Assembly: GCA_022059125.1 (NCBI GenBank)
Contig: JAEUWY010000001.1
Coordinates: 1,116,001-1,180,000 of the forward strand
DNA from: Corynespora cassiicola
Taxonomy: Eukaryota > Ascomycota > Dothideomycetes > Pleosporales > Corynesporascaceae
DNA length: 64,000 nucleotides
Direction: 5' to 3'
The notes under the pieces were generated by a model. The model was not told the DNA's origin. It worked only from the letters and a program-made list of their open reading frames with translations, and did no database searches. A program made the position numbers and the translations under genes. Every line of letters begins with the position of its first letter. The stretch's first letter is position 1. Positions 20,143-31,350 of the stretch are shown piece after piece.

Positions 20143-23100
20143 ATGCCGAGCTTTGGTTCTCTCCGCAGGAGTCAAGAGTGAGTTGCTTTCCACCGCCCCT
20201 TCACCGCTTTCGCTCCATCATCACTTTTCTTCTTCTTCTTTTTTGATCAACCTCACCCGTAACCCCCCCTGCACCACCTTGCATCTGGTAAGCACGCCCT
20301 TTGCCCGCACCGCCTCTGCCCCAGCGGCAGCCAGTCTGCTTTTTTGGACATTGTCCTTGTTGCTGCTGGTGCTCCGGCTCTGTTTGCTCTTGTTTTCCCT
20401 TGCCGCAATCTCTTCGCCAGCTTTTTTTCACCGCTGTCTGGGCGACCGCCTGTTTGTCAACACGCCACCGCCTTTTCACCAAAACCCCTCCCCCAAGCTC
20501 CTCCCGCCCTCGCGCTTCCCCAATCCAACCTCTCTTGTCCCCCTCTTTGCACAACCAACCTGCTGACGCCTTTTTTTTTCCCCTTGCAGTGTAGCGGCCA
20601 AGGAGCAAAAGCAGATCCTCGCCGACATCAACGCGGGGTCTCAGAAGTTCGGGCGCAAATTTCGCTCAAAGCCACCGAGCGTCCACAAGAACGGGAACTA
20701 CCCAGCAGAGGACCTCACCCCCGTCACCGTCATCAGCCCCGAGTCGGAGACGCCAGAGCAGACCGACCGACGCGGCCGGCTATCCACAAACTCAGCCCGC
20801 CCCAAGCTGCCACGGCGAAGCAGCAGCATGCGTAGAGCCTACAACTACTTCTTCGGCAGCAGCTCGTCTGCCCCGCCGCCCGTGCCCGCTGCTCCCGTCA
20901 CCACTGCCGACACCCCGACCAGCCCGCCGTCGTCCAAGAAGGCCAGCGCTCCCGTCACTCGCGATGGCGCCGTCCACACCCCGCCAGATACCCCAGCTCG
21001 CGAGGGCCCGCTAGCTGCCGACTCTGGAGATTCCTGTACGTACCCACCTTTCACCTTCACACAAGAATTCCCGGCTAACTCTTATCCAGTCCCCCCTTCG
21101 CCCAGCCCAGATGACCCGCTCGACGTAAAGGTCGACAAGCTGCGGGCCAGGCTCGCAAAGGCGGAGCAGGATCTCGACGAGGCAAACAAGGTGGTGCAAA
21201 CACAGAACGAAACGATAGCGTCCATCGAGGACGAGTACAAGGAGAGGCAGAAGGGGTTCGAGGAGCGTGAAAAGTCCCTTCAGCAGGACAAGCGCGATCT
21301 CGAGGAGCATATGGTTAGTGTTGTGGTGCAGCAAGTTCAAGAGGCGAAAGCCAAAGAGCGGAACACCGTCAGAGATCAATGTGAGACAGAATTTAACACA
21401 CAGTTCGAACAGGTCAAAGCCGATAACGAATCCCGCGTCGCCGAACTCGAGAAGGAGATTGCCGACCTCCAGGCAGAGATTGATGCTCTCAAGGCCAACA
21501 TTGCCTCGCTCGAGGCCGCAAAGGGTGACGTCGTCCCCAAGGCCGAGATTGAGGCAAAGCAGACCGAGATCGCCGCCCTCACCTCGGACAAGACTACCGC
21601 CGAGGAGTCGCTGGCCAAGGCCAATGCCGAACTCGATGAGCTTAGGGCCGCCAAGGCTGCCCTCGAAGAGGAGGTTGCCTCCCGCGTGCCCAAGACCGAT
21701 CTTGAGGCCAAGGAGGAGGCCATCGCTGCCCTCAAGACTGAGAAGTCGACTGCCGAGGAGACTGTCTCCAAGATTCAGGCCGAGCTCAGCGCCATCAAGG
21801 CCGAGCTTGACGACATCAAGGTTGCAAAGGCTGCCCTCGAGGAGGAGAAGGCTACCCTTATCCCCAAGGCCGACCTCGAATCCAAGGAGGCTGCTGTCGC
21901 CACCCTCACTGCTGAGAAGACCACCGCCGAAGAATCCCTGGCCAAGGTCACCGCTGAGCTTGAGGAGCTGAAGGCGGCCAAGGCTTCCCTGGAGGAAGAG
22001 AAGGGAGGTCTCGTTCCCAAGGCGGAGCTTGAGGCCAAGGAGGCTGCCATTGCCACCCTCACTTCTGACAAGACTGCTGCCGAGGAGGCTCTGACCAAGG
22101 CTCAGGATGAGCTCAAGGAGAAGATCGCTGCCCTGGAGAAGCAGGTCGAGGAAGAGAAGGCCAAGGCCTCGGAACTCGAGGGCTCCAAGGGCGATGCTGC
22201 CACCAAGATCACTGAGCTCGAGGCTGCTCTCAAGACTGCCGAGGAGAATTTGGCTGCCAACAAGGCCGAGCTCGAGACTGCTCAGACTTCCTTGACCACC
22301 AAGAGCGAGGAGGCCGACAAGGCTGCTGTCGCTGCCAAGACTGAAGTTGAGGGACTCACCGCCAAGGTCTCTGAACTCCAGGATTCCCTCAAGACCGCCG
22401 AAGCTTCCAAGGGCGATGCTGAGGAGCTGGCCGCCAAGATCACCGCTCTCGAGAAGGACCTCAAGGAGGCCCAGGAGTCGTTGACCGCCAAGACCACTGA
22501 GCTTGAGACTGCTGCCACCGACCTCGCCGCCGCAAAGGAGGAGGCTGTCAAGGCCACTGAGTCTGCGAAGACTGGTTCTGAGGGTCTCTCCACCAAGATC
22601 ACCGAGCTCGAGGCTTCTCTCAAGGCCGCCGAGGAGAAGTTGACCGCTCAGTCGACTGAGCTCGAGACTACTCAGACCAGCCTCACCGCTGCAAAGGAGG
22701 AGGCAGCCAAGGCTGTCGAATCCGCAAAGGCTGATGCCGAGAGCCAGTCTGCTAAGATTGCTGCTCTTGAGGCTTCTCTCGCCGAGGCCAAGGCCAGTCT
22801 TGAAGCCAAGGAGACTGAGCTGTCCGCCGCCAAAGACGAGGCCAACAAGGCTGTCGAGTCTGCCAAGGGAGACTCCGATGGTCTCTCTGCAAAGATTGCC
22901 GACCTTGAGAAGGACCTTGCCGCTGCTAAGGAGGAGGCCAGCAAGACTGAGGGTCTCACTGCCAAGGTCGCTGAGCTCGAGGCTGAGGTTGCTGAGTTGA
23001 AGAAGAGCCTCGAGGCCAAGGATGCTGAACTCGCTGAAGCCGTCAAGGCAAAGGAGGAGGTCGCCAAGGCGTCCGAATCCGCTAAGAGCGAGATTGAGGC

Positions 23101-25075
23101 TCTGACCGCCAAGATTGCTGAGCTCGAAGCCGCCCACAAGGAGGCCCTCGAGAAGAGCACATCTGAGCACGATGCCACCAAGGCTTCCCTCACTACCGCC
23201 GAAGAGGCCAAGGCTGCCGCTGAGAAGGCCCTTGCCGAGCTCAAGGAGGCTTCCTCCAGCAACGACGAGGCCCTCAAGGCTGCTGAGGCTTCTCACAGCG
23301 AGACCAAGGCCCAGCTTGAGAAGGCCACTGCCGACCATGACGCTACCAAGGCTTCCCTTGCCTCTGCGGAGGAGGCCAAGGCCGCCGCTGAGAAGGCGCT
23401 CGCTGAGCTCAAGGAGTCGACTTCTGGTCACGAGGATGCCATCAAGTCGGCCACCTCTGCTCACGATGAGACCAAGGTCCAGCTTGAGAAGGCCACCGCC
23501 GACCACGAATCCACCAAGGGTCTCCTCACTGCTGCCGAAGAGGCCAAGTCTGCCGCTGAGAAGGCACTCGCCGAACTCAAGGAGGCTTCCTCCAGCAACG
23601 ACGAGGCCCTCAAGTCTGCAACTGCCGCCCACGAGGAGACCAAGACCCAGCTTGAGAAGGCTCTGGCTGATCTCAAGGAGGCCTCTACTTCCCACGAGGA
23701 TGCTGTCAAGGCTGCTCAGGCCTCTCACGATGAGACCAAGGCTTCCCTTGCATCGGCTGAGGAGGGCAAGATTGCCGCTGAGAAGGCCCTTGCTGAGATC
23801 AAGGAGTCGTCTTCTACCCAGGAGGAGGCTCTTAAGGCTGCTCAGGCTGCCCACGAGGAGACCAAGACTACTCTCTCTGCCCGTGTCGCCGAGTTGGAGG
23901 AGGCCCAGAAGACTAAGGAAACCGAGGCCCAGGCCAAGTTGGACGAGTCCAAGGCTGCCGCTGAGGCTGCCCAGAAGGAACTCGAGAGCCTGAAGTCCGC
24001 CAACGCCGAGTTGGAGGCCAAGCTCAAGTCTACCACTGAGGCTTCTGGTGCTACTGACGCCAAGGTCGCTGACCTCGAGGCTGAAATCGAGAAGCTCAAG
24101 GCTGTCGAGACGGCCAAGGCTGAGCTCGAGGAGAAGCTCAAATCTGTCACCGAGGCTTCTTCCGCCAGCGAGGCCAAGATTACCGAGTTGGAGAGCAAGC
24201 TCACTGCTGCTACGGATGCTTCCAGCACCACCGAGGCCAAGGTCACCGAGCTCGAGCAGAAGCTCAAGGAGGCTACTGATGCCGCTGGCTCCAACGACAG
24301 CAAGATTTCCGATCTTGAGGGCAAGCTCAAGGAGGCTACTGAGACTGCTTCCACCAGCGAGACCAAGATCTCCGACCTCGAGGGCAAGCTCAAGGAGGCC
24401 ACCGAGACTGCCTCTACCGGCGAGACCAAGGTTGCTGAATTGGAGCAGAAGCTTAAGGATGCTGCAGGTGCTAGCGAGACTCAGGTTTCAGAGCTCCAGG
24501 ACAAGCTCAAGGCTGCTACTGAGGCTTCTTCTACTAGCGATGCCAAGATCGCTGAGCTTGAGCAGAACCTCAAGTCTGCCACCGAGGCATCCTCCACTAG
24601 CGAGACTAAGATCGCTGAGCTTGAGCAGAACCTCAAGACTGCCACCGAGTCCGCTGCTTCGGCCAAGGACCTCGAGAGCAAGATTGAGGCCCTCACCACC
24701 GAGAAGGCCGCCAAGGATGTCTCTATTGCCGAGTTGGAAGTCAAGCTCGAGGAGGCTCAGACTGCCCAGAAGGAGGCCCAAGCCAAGAGCACCGCCGAGG
24801 TGGAGGAGCTCCAGAAGAAGCTCGATGCTGCCCTGACGGCTGCTCCCAAGGAGAACGGCGCTGCCCCCGCGGAGGAGAAGAAGGAGAACGGAACTGAGGA
24901 GAAGGCCGATGAGGCTGCTGCTCCCGCCGAGGACAAGGCCGCCGATGAGGCCCCCGCTGCCCCCGAAGAGCCCGCCGACGAGGCCTCGAGCCCTACCACG
25001 CCTACCACGCCTTCCAAGAAGAAGAAGAACAAGAAGAACAAGAAGTCTGTCGATGCGGCCGCCGCGGCCGAGTAG
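20143..25075 (+). CDS. Giant Ala/Glu/Lys-rich coiled-coil protein
   Basis: Exon 1 (20143-20177) encodes MPSFGSLRRSQ. A 412-nt intron (20178-20589, gtgagt...gcag) follows, then one long exon to 25075, with a probable in-frame 54-nt intron at 21036-21089 (gtacgt...ctaac...ccag). The protein is about 1,500 residues. The first about 150 are basic and disordered (KFGRKFRSKPP, RRAYNYFFGSSSS). Residues from about 170 to 1,430 are nearly continuous coiled coil, built of imperfect repeats. Four roughly 50-residue units share EEAKAAAEKALAELKE, and later shorter units share TKIAELEQNLK. The tail is Pro/Ala/Glu-rich and ends in a lysine-rich patch (KKKKNKKNKKS). No motor, membrane or enzymatic domain is seen. 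Similar fungal proteins are called M-protein-repeat or tropomyosin-like only because of composition. A scaffold role is inference. Confidence 0.85.
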
Positions 25076-27261
25076 ATGGGTGGTAGATGGCCCGTGTTAG
25101 GCGCTTGAGCTGGTGGTGGTATCTCTCCTCTGGTGTTTTTTTGTTTCTTTGAAGCGGTTCGCTCGTTGCTCTGCATTGCGCTGCATCAAGAACGAGTCCC
25201 CCTTGTGTTTTTTTTGGTTTGCAAGTTTTTTTTTGGCACTTTGGTTTCCCTTTGAAACAAGGTTTCTGGCATAATATGGCATTATACCCCCATCCCAGAT
25301 GATCAGACAGAACAGGACAGGACTTGAACGATTGCTATTGTTCGAATTGTACAGAATGTTGGTGTGTGGTGAGGTGGGGAATCTTTTTTTATAGATGTTT
25401 TTTGGCTCTGCGATTTTTTTTGGTCTGCGTTAGAAGGGGGAGGAGGAGGTCACGCGGAGGAAGAAGGGAGAATGGGATGGCAATGACTGATGGATGGTAT
25501 GATGAGATGAGATGCGTGTAATGATGTTATGGTAATGATTAAGTCTTTTTTTTCTTTTTTTTATATGCTTGCTTCTATGGACTGGGGTTTGAGAGTTGCT
25601 ATGTGATGTGGTGATTCGACGTCCTGGAGGGTTTCCTCTGGGACCGTGTGCGTACCTAGGCTGGCTAAGTTGGGGCTGAAGGTGTCGGCTTTTGGACTTG
25701 GGCGGTTTGTTCTCGCCGGGACTCTTGGGATTGAGGTGTGGCCGGATGCTGAGATTAGTGAACTGTGGGTTGTGGGGTTTGGAGTTTGGCTATGAGGGAT
25801 TGTTGAAAGGAAAGGGGGGAAGAGATAGAACTGAAGGACGCAAAGCGATCGAAGCGAAAAAGAGACAGATGTAAAAAAAGGGGGGGTTGGATAGGAGCTT
25901 GGAGAAAACGGGCGAGAAGTGCGCTGAGGGAGGTTAGTAGGATGGATTTGTGGATGCAAGGGCGTCCGTTGCAGGCTTTTCTGCGGTGGAATGCGAGGTG
26001 GTGGAGGTTGGGATGTTGAGCAGTGTAGAGAGTGAGTGTTGAGGTGAGCAGAATAGAGGAAAAGAGGAGAGAAGACAAAAGATGGAAGATACGAAAAAAA
26101 AGGCAGGAATAGCGGAGGTCTAGACGGGTGCGAATAGGGGGAGGGGGTGTTTGCGCGTGCGTTCGTGCGGGAAGATTGGAAGTGGGGATTTGTGAAGATT
26201 TTTTTTTGTGTCTTTGTGTTAGTAATTCTTTTTCATTCTTTCTCTTTGCGGAGTGTGTTTTGGGAGAATGGTATGAAAGAGAGAAAAAGGCGATATGGAT
26301 GGTGCGAGGTGATGCTGTCGCTGCTAAATAGTGGACGAGGTTTACGGAGGAAGAAGAATGTTGAGGACAGAGGGGTTGCAAGGGATGGCTGTATGGGCTG
26401 CGGAACGTGACGGAGGCCCCACTTTATCTCGGTGGATTTCGATATTCTTGTGAATGGAAGGCTCGCTCGTGCTATAATTGGTAATGGAGGACGGTTTAGG
26501 GGACGTGCGCTGTGGGTTGGCTTGTGGCGTTCACGGGAATCGTGATGGTGATGGTGATGGGGCTGGGGCTGGATGGTATCTCCCGCAACTGGTATTCGCG
26601 AATGGTCCATGTCCCAATGCCGTTAGCTAGATCCCTCTACCAAGTAGGTTCCAAACTTGATGGGATTGGAGTGTTGGGAAGTCGACACAACAAATGGGTG
26701 CAAGTAAATCCGGGCGAAAGAGTGTAGCAATATATAACAATTGGAAAGGCCCCTGCAGAAAGTATAAAGGCAGTGATAAGAACAATATTCTGACCACTGC
26801 ATTTCTAATTCAACATTTTATACAGAAGTCCTGGCTAGTTGTTGTTTTCCAGCATGGCCCAACAGTTGCTTTGCTAGAGGTCTCACATCACACCTTAGAA
26901 CAGAGGGCATATTTGCCTGCTAATCAAGTATGTTCAGATAATTACCCTAGAAATAGCAACACTATAGCTTTTAAACCTCATCAAATAAGTCATAAATAAT
27001 CTATCTACTATATTTTCTACAATCCAATCCTAAATACACTCTGGTCTACATACAATTTAATCCCAAATACAACTTGTCAATCTCTAAAACAGCAAAGCCA
27101 ATAACCACACAGATATTACTTAATTTCCTCCTCATAAATACACACCACATGGCCTGACCTACACCATATTCCTCAACCCCCCCCCCCCCGGCGCCGCCGC
27201 CGCAATTGTGATCCGCAATGATTCCTAGTGACCCTCGACTTCACCCGCCCCTCTCTAACCC
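25076..27261. other. Long intergenic region with low-complexity tracts
   Basis: No supportable gene in about 2.2 kb. It contains T-runs and G/A-rich tracts (25430-26130), a short GTGATG triplet run near 26540, and a C13 homopolymer at 27177-27189 followed by (CCG)n. From about 26700 the sequence becomes noticeably more AT-rich, marking the edge of an accessory island. Confidence 0.5.
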
Positions 27262-27891
27262 TCATTTCACTTGACCACCAGATCTTAAAAACTTTATGAG
27301 ATCATCCACAGGTGCTTTATGCGCATCGCGAAAGCTTTGGCTAAAGATTGTAGACTGCTCCCCAAAATTTTTTAGATCTTCAAGGTATTTTGTCATCTCC
27401 TCGCAGAGATTAGCTCTTTTTTTCTCGACTCCCGCAAGGGGGCCTTGTGTATAAGCTGGCATGGACGTGTTTAATTGTGCCACAGATTGACCGACTTTGA
27501 AATTTTCGAGCTGGGCTCCCAGCGGATCATCCAGAAGCTCGCTGATGGGCTCGAGAATCTCGAGAATGAACCTAGATACGGTCGAGAGAACGGGTCTAAG
27601 AGCATCGAGTTCTGCGATAATCCTGCCAAGCATAGCCATGTTGACGTTGAATTTTACTACAGCTCGACTATAGCTTGGTGAAAAGCTTGGCTGTAGTCCG
27701 GTGATATGAGGCTGGTTTCTGGATTGCAGGCCAGCCTCGGTCTGGAGATTGTTTACTGATGCCTGGGATGCCATTCTAAACAGGTCGGAATTTATCTCAT
27801 TGGCCTTCCCTAAAACTCGGTTTGTATCTTCCCTAGCCTTATCTTTCCTTGGCTTTCCACCGGACTTGCGTTTGTCTCTTGAGCCGGACAT
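27262..27891 (-). CDS. Orphan hypothetical protein
   Basis: A single-exon, 209-residue protein with an ATG at 27891. The first 25 residues are strongly basic (SRDKRKSGGKPRKDK). The rest looks like amphipathic helices (MAMLGRIIAELDALRPVL, RFILEILEPISELLDD, LCEEMTKYLEDLKNF). There is no signal peptide, membrane helix or known motif. It lies in the AT-richer island with the duplicated-domain orphan, on the same strand and 707 bp downstream of it. Ordinary amino-acid composition and the lack of an overlapping rival frame support it being real. Confidence 0.65.
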   Translation of the reverse strand: MSGSRDKRKSGGKPRKDKAREDTNRVLGKANEINSDLFRMASQASVNNLQTEAGLQSRNQPHITGLQPSFSPSYSRAVVKFNVNMAMLGRIIAELDALRPVLSTVSRFILEILEPISELLDDPLGAQLENFKVGQSVAQLNTSMPAYTQGPLAGVEKKRANLCEEMTKYLEDLKNFGEQSTIFSQSFRDAHKAPVDDLIKFLRSGGQVK

Positions 27892-28597
27892 TTTTTTCTT
27901 CTGAAGTATTGGCAGGAATATGTATAATTTTGAATAGTTCAGTGATAGTTACAAAGGTAATGGTGTATGTGTAAAGTGATATGGACAAGATCAGAGGTGA
28001 GGGTGTGTGGATGCCAATTTTATACTACTGTACAGTCATAAAAGTAGACTCACCAGAGGTTCTGACAGTAATGAAAGTGATTCAAAAATGGGAGTCAACT
28101 TGAAGAGCCCGTGCCATAAATGAAGCAGAGGGCTGGCTCTGTCAACAAAAAGCTAAAGTAGTAGGTAGAATAGTCATTAATAGAATGACTTTATCAGTAT
28201 AATTAAACCCTGGAAAGCTGTAGTTAAATAAAAATACAGAACATTATCAGCGCATGATGAAAACTCTAATATATCTAAGAACTGGCTCTTGTATTCTCAC
28301 GAATAGGATTAATAGAGTAAATCATTTAACGGAAATGGGTAATAATGAAGAGATTTAGTATATAATCAAGCGCTTAAGCTTTTTTTTTAAAGAAAAAAAG
28401 AATTACATTCTATCTACTACATTAAATCTATTTACAGAATACACTAATAATTAAGATTATTCCTACCTAAGCTAGCATGCACTATACCTGCCTATTATTA
28501 CAGAATCAATTAGTAAGATTAGTTTATGAAAGATACCCAGCCTGTAAACCCTCTTCCTAATTACCATATGCACCAACTCAGTCCACCTTTCTCTATC
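27892..28597. other. AT-rich spacer between two orphan genes
   Basis: AT-rich with oligo-A/T tracts (28379-28400). It contains the possible LINE relic at 28211-28354. No intact gene. Confidence 0.5.
28211..28354 (+). mobile_element. Possible relic of a non-LTR retrotransposon (RNase H/C-terminal region)
   Basis: A 144-bp stretch with one in-frame stop reads NTEHYQRMMKTLIYLRTG and, a few residues on, LTNRINRVN. This resembles the conserved LxQLRTGhxxLNxYLxRI segment near the C-terminus of fungal Tad-like LINE polyproteins. The flanks are AT-rich and full of stops. The similarity is short and recalled by eye, so this is a suggestion only. Confidence 0.3.
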
Positions 28598-30181
28598 TCA
28601 CTCTCTTGCCATATCGAGGTTGCAAGAGACTATGTATTCCATCGCGATGTCATTAGAGAATACGATATTCAGTGCCGACAATATCTTCTTGTAACGATCC
28701 TCGAGTACAGACATGTTCTCCAATTGTTGGACCATGGCGGGCCCGATTCGACCACAGTGTTCCACTTCCTGGATAAGCGGACGTGGATTCTCATAGTACC
28801 ACTTGGAATACGCGCAACGCGCTTGGATCAAGAGGGCCCGACACAACTGGCGCGCCTCAGAGATCTTAGGTGCGATATACTTTGCTTCTTCCGTGTCTCC
28901 ATATATTTTGGGGTCCGCCGGGACTGCATCTGGTATTTCAACTGAATCGCGAAACAGAACAGGTGTTTTTGTGGGATCTTCCAACATGATATGGTAAGAG
29001 ACCACCAGTTCCCGGAATTCTTGGACAGCAACCACAAAATCTCGGTAAAGGGCGTAACTAAGGCAGATGAGAGCTTCCACTACTCTTCTTGTATGCTGTT
29101 GATAGTTGTCATTGATCCTCCGCATATCTGCGCGGTATTCCTCGATCTGTTCCGGCGTGACTTCAAATTCACCAGCGTCAGCCTCGTCGAACCATTTGTT
29201 TGCACGGTCGGTCAATTGATCGTGGACCGCGTTGCGATCATGCTGTAACCCCCGCCAGCGCGGATCCACGGTCTTTATGCCCCAATCGGGAATTTCGGAA
29301 CTCCTGTTCGCTTCTGTCTCTCCCTTGTATGTATTTTCCTGCTCCATGGCCTGCTCCTCGGCTAGCTTCTTGGTATACTCCTCGGCTGTCTTTATGGCCT
29401 TCGTCCGGAACTGATTCACCTCGCCCAATTTTCTCTTGGCCTCTTTTTCGGCATTCTTCACAAGGAGAATCCCTTTATTCACAATATCCTCGTAATTCTC
29501 GCGAACTTTCCCTTCCAGGATGGGCCCGACTTTTCCCTTTTGATTGACCCATTGGGAATAAAACCTCCGCGCTTGGGATACGACTTGATAGTGCCATTGA
29601 TTCATTTCATAACAAACATCTGTGGCATACTTTGCATCAGAGGTACCTCCATAAATCATGTAGTTCTCCTTAGTTGGTGGTTTTATCTCAGTCTCGAGTT
29701 CTGAAATGAGGGGGGGTGTTTTTTCGGGCATAGCCAGCATAACTTTGATAGAAATAAATGATTTCCGGAAATTTTCAGCTTGGTTCGAACAGCGTTCATA
29801 GATTGCGACAAGAAGACGGCAGGCGGAGTAATGAAAGTTAAGCATTATACGGGCATCTCGTTCCTTAATCATTGCTAGCTTTGACTCGAATGACTCGGTC
29901 TCCTCTGCCGTTGGGGAACGAGGCTGTACTTCTTTGAAGTGTGTTACTGCCTCTCGTAGGGCGTCACTATATGCGCGGCAAGTGGCCCAGTTGAATTCCA
30001 CTTGCTTCGCATCTGCAGGTTCCACGTCCGAAAGCTCTGTTTCATTACTGTTGCTCGCCTCGACCGTAGTATCCGGTGCCTCTGCCTGGCTTGCTGCTCC
30101 CAGGTCTGCTTCTCTCTGGATTGGCTTTTCCTGGCCCTCTTTGGCATTGTTTCCAGATGACTTTTCCCTATTGGAGGGCAT
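28598..30181 (-). CDS. Orphan protein built of two related helical units
   Basis: Single exon, 527 residues from the ATG at 30181; the frame is open further upstream, but that part resembles a 5' leader. The first about 60 residues are polar and acidic. Two segments are clearly related. In unit 1 (about 90-212), MLAMPEKTPPL, IYGGTSDAKY and QARRFYSQW appear in order. In unit 2 (about 341-462) the same landmarks recur as MLEDPTKTPVL, IYGDTEEAKY and QARCAYSKW, with similar spacing. A charged, probably coiled-coil linker (about 240-290, KNAEKEAKRKL, EEYTKKLAEEQ) joins them. There is no signal peptide, membrane helix, enzymatic motif or family I recognise. The location in an AT-rich accessory island next to another orphan suggests a lineage-restricted gene. 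Confidence 0.75.
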   Translation of the reverse strand: MPSNREKSSGNNAKEGQEKPIQREADLGAASQAEAPDTTVEASNSNETELSDVEPADAKQVEFNWATCRAYSDALREAVTHFKEVQPRSPTAEETESFESKLAMIKERDARIMLNFHYSACRLLVAIYERCSNQAENFRKSFISIKVMLAMPEKTPPLISELETEIKPPTKENYMIYGGTSDAKYATDVCYEMNQWHYQVVSQARRFYSQWVNQKGKVGPILEGKVRENYEDIVNKGILLVKNAEKEAKRKLGEVNQFRTKAIKTAEEYTKKLAEEQAMEQENTYKGETEANRSSEIPDWGIKTVDPRWRGLQHDRNAVHDQLTDRANKWFDEADAGEFEVTPEQIEEYRADMRRINDNYQQHTRRVVEALICLSYALYRDFVVAVQEFRELVVSYHIMLEDPTKTPVLFRDSVEIPDAVPADPKIYGDTEEAKYIAPKISEARQLCRALLIQARCAYSKWYYENPRPLIQEVEHCGRIGPAMVQQLENMSVLEDRYKKILSALNIVFSNDIAMEYIVSCNLDMARE

Positions 30182-31350
30182 GGTGTTGTAGTGCAAATAT
30201 TGATAAGTAATTGGGCGTGTGATAGAAATTGGGAATTCGATAGTAGAAGAATGTATAGTAAGGGTGGCTTGAATGAAGGAAGAATGAAGCTTGCTCCTGG
30301 AGGTACATTTATACCTGGATACAGTCATAAGAATCCACGAGGACTCACCCCCAAACAGTCATTGAGTGCCCGCGGAGTTATGGTTGCAACTTGGGGGCGA
30401 ACGTCGAGGTAGGGACGGCTTTTGTTAGTTATTATAAATGATAGTGCGCCAAGTCTTTATTATCGGAGGCGAGTTAGTTATTCTTGCAAGGAAATATTCA
30501 AGGTTGGTAATGGCGTTGTGAAACCAACTCTCTCTAGAATTGTCCCAGACAAAGCCCGAATCGAATGGAGCACCTAAAAGGACCTACCGAGGCTCGGGAG
30601 CTTAAAGGCAAACTCGATCTTTCTCTACTGACGTTGCCCTTCCATGATCCGTACTTAGTAACTCGTGGTTCAAATGAGTAAGACCTGTCGCCGCAACGTG
30701 TACTCGGGATGCGGGCGACAGGATCTTCCGCGTTCAAGGGAATCCGCTTGGAATTTGGCTCGTGCCACTCCCTTGCCATGGTCTGCCTTGAAAACTCACG
30801 TTGCAGCCCTGTATGATGGATCCGTAGATGTCCAGTCATATACGACGAATGAATGGACATGTCGGAGTCAAGCCTCAGAAGTAACACTCTGCCCTCAGAC
30901 CAAGTCGCGTCAGAATGCTGGCGGCGCGCGGCTAGTTTGTTGATGCACAGCGAGGGCTAGTGCCATTTGACAGCTGCCAGCGTAGCTTGTAGTATCCAGT
31001 CCACGGACAAGGACGAGGGTCGGTCGTAGAGGCTGGCGAATGGGAAAGTGAGGACGTCCATGCAACGGCGCGGATGGACCTCGGCGATAAGATAGCGGGG
31101 GAGCTTGGGGCGCCCAGGGGCCATGGAGCCAACAGGGCGGGCCCCAATGACGACCAACTTTTGGGGAGCTGTGCCAACCTCCTCGAGCTTTTCTCCTCCT
31201 CCTCCCCTCTCCCTCCTCGTGGTGCTTCGCTTTGTCTGAACCGGTGCCATTTGAAGAGCGCCTCTCCCTCTCAAGTCGTGCTGTTGCGCCCCAGCCTTCG
31301 CCCTACTTCATCGCCCCCCTCTCAGAGCCATCCCAAGCTCCGGCACAGCC
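30182..31350. other. Intergenic region between divergent genes
   Basis: No supportable gene. The final 200 bp are C/T-rich (CTCCTCCTCC, CCTCTCCC), a normal leader for the yvc1 gene. The first part is AT-rich, like the neighbouring island. Confidence 0.5.

Noticed and set aside
21011..23854. 947-codon open frame on the minus strand inside the coiled-coil gene
   Set aside because: It is a mirror of the repetitive GAG/AAG/GCC codons of the plus-strand coiled coil and encodes a Leu/Gly/Ser-rich low-complexity chain with no start context or domain.
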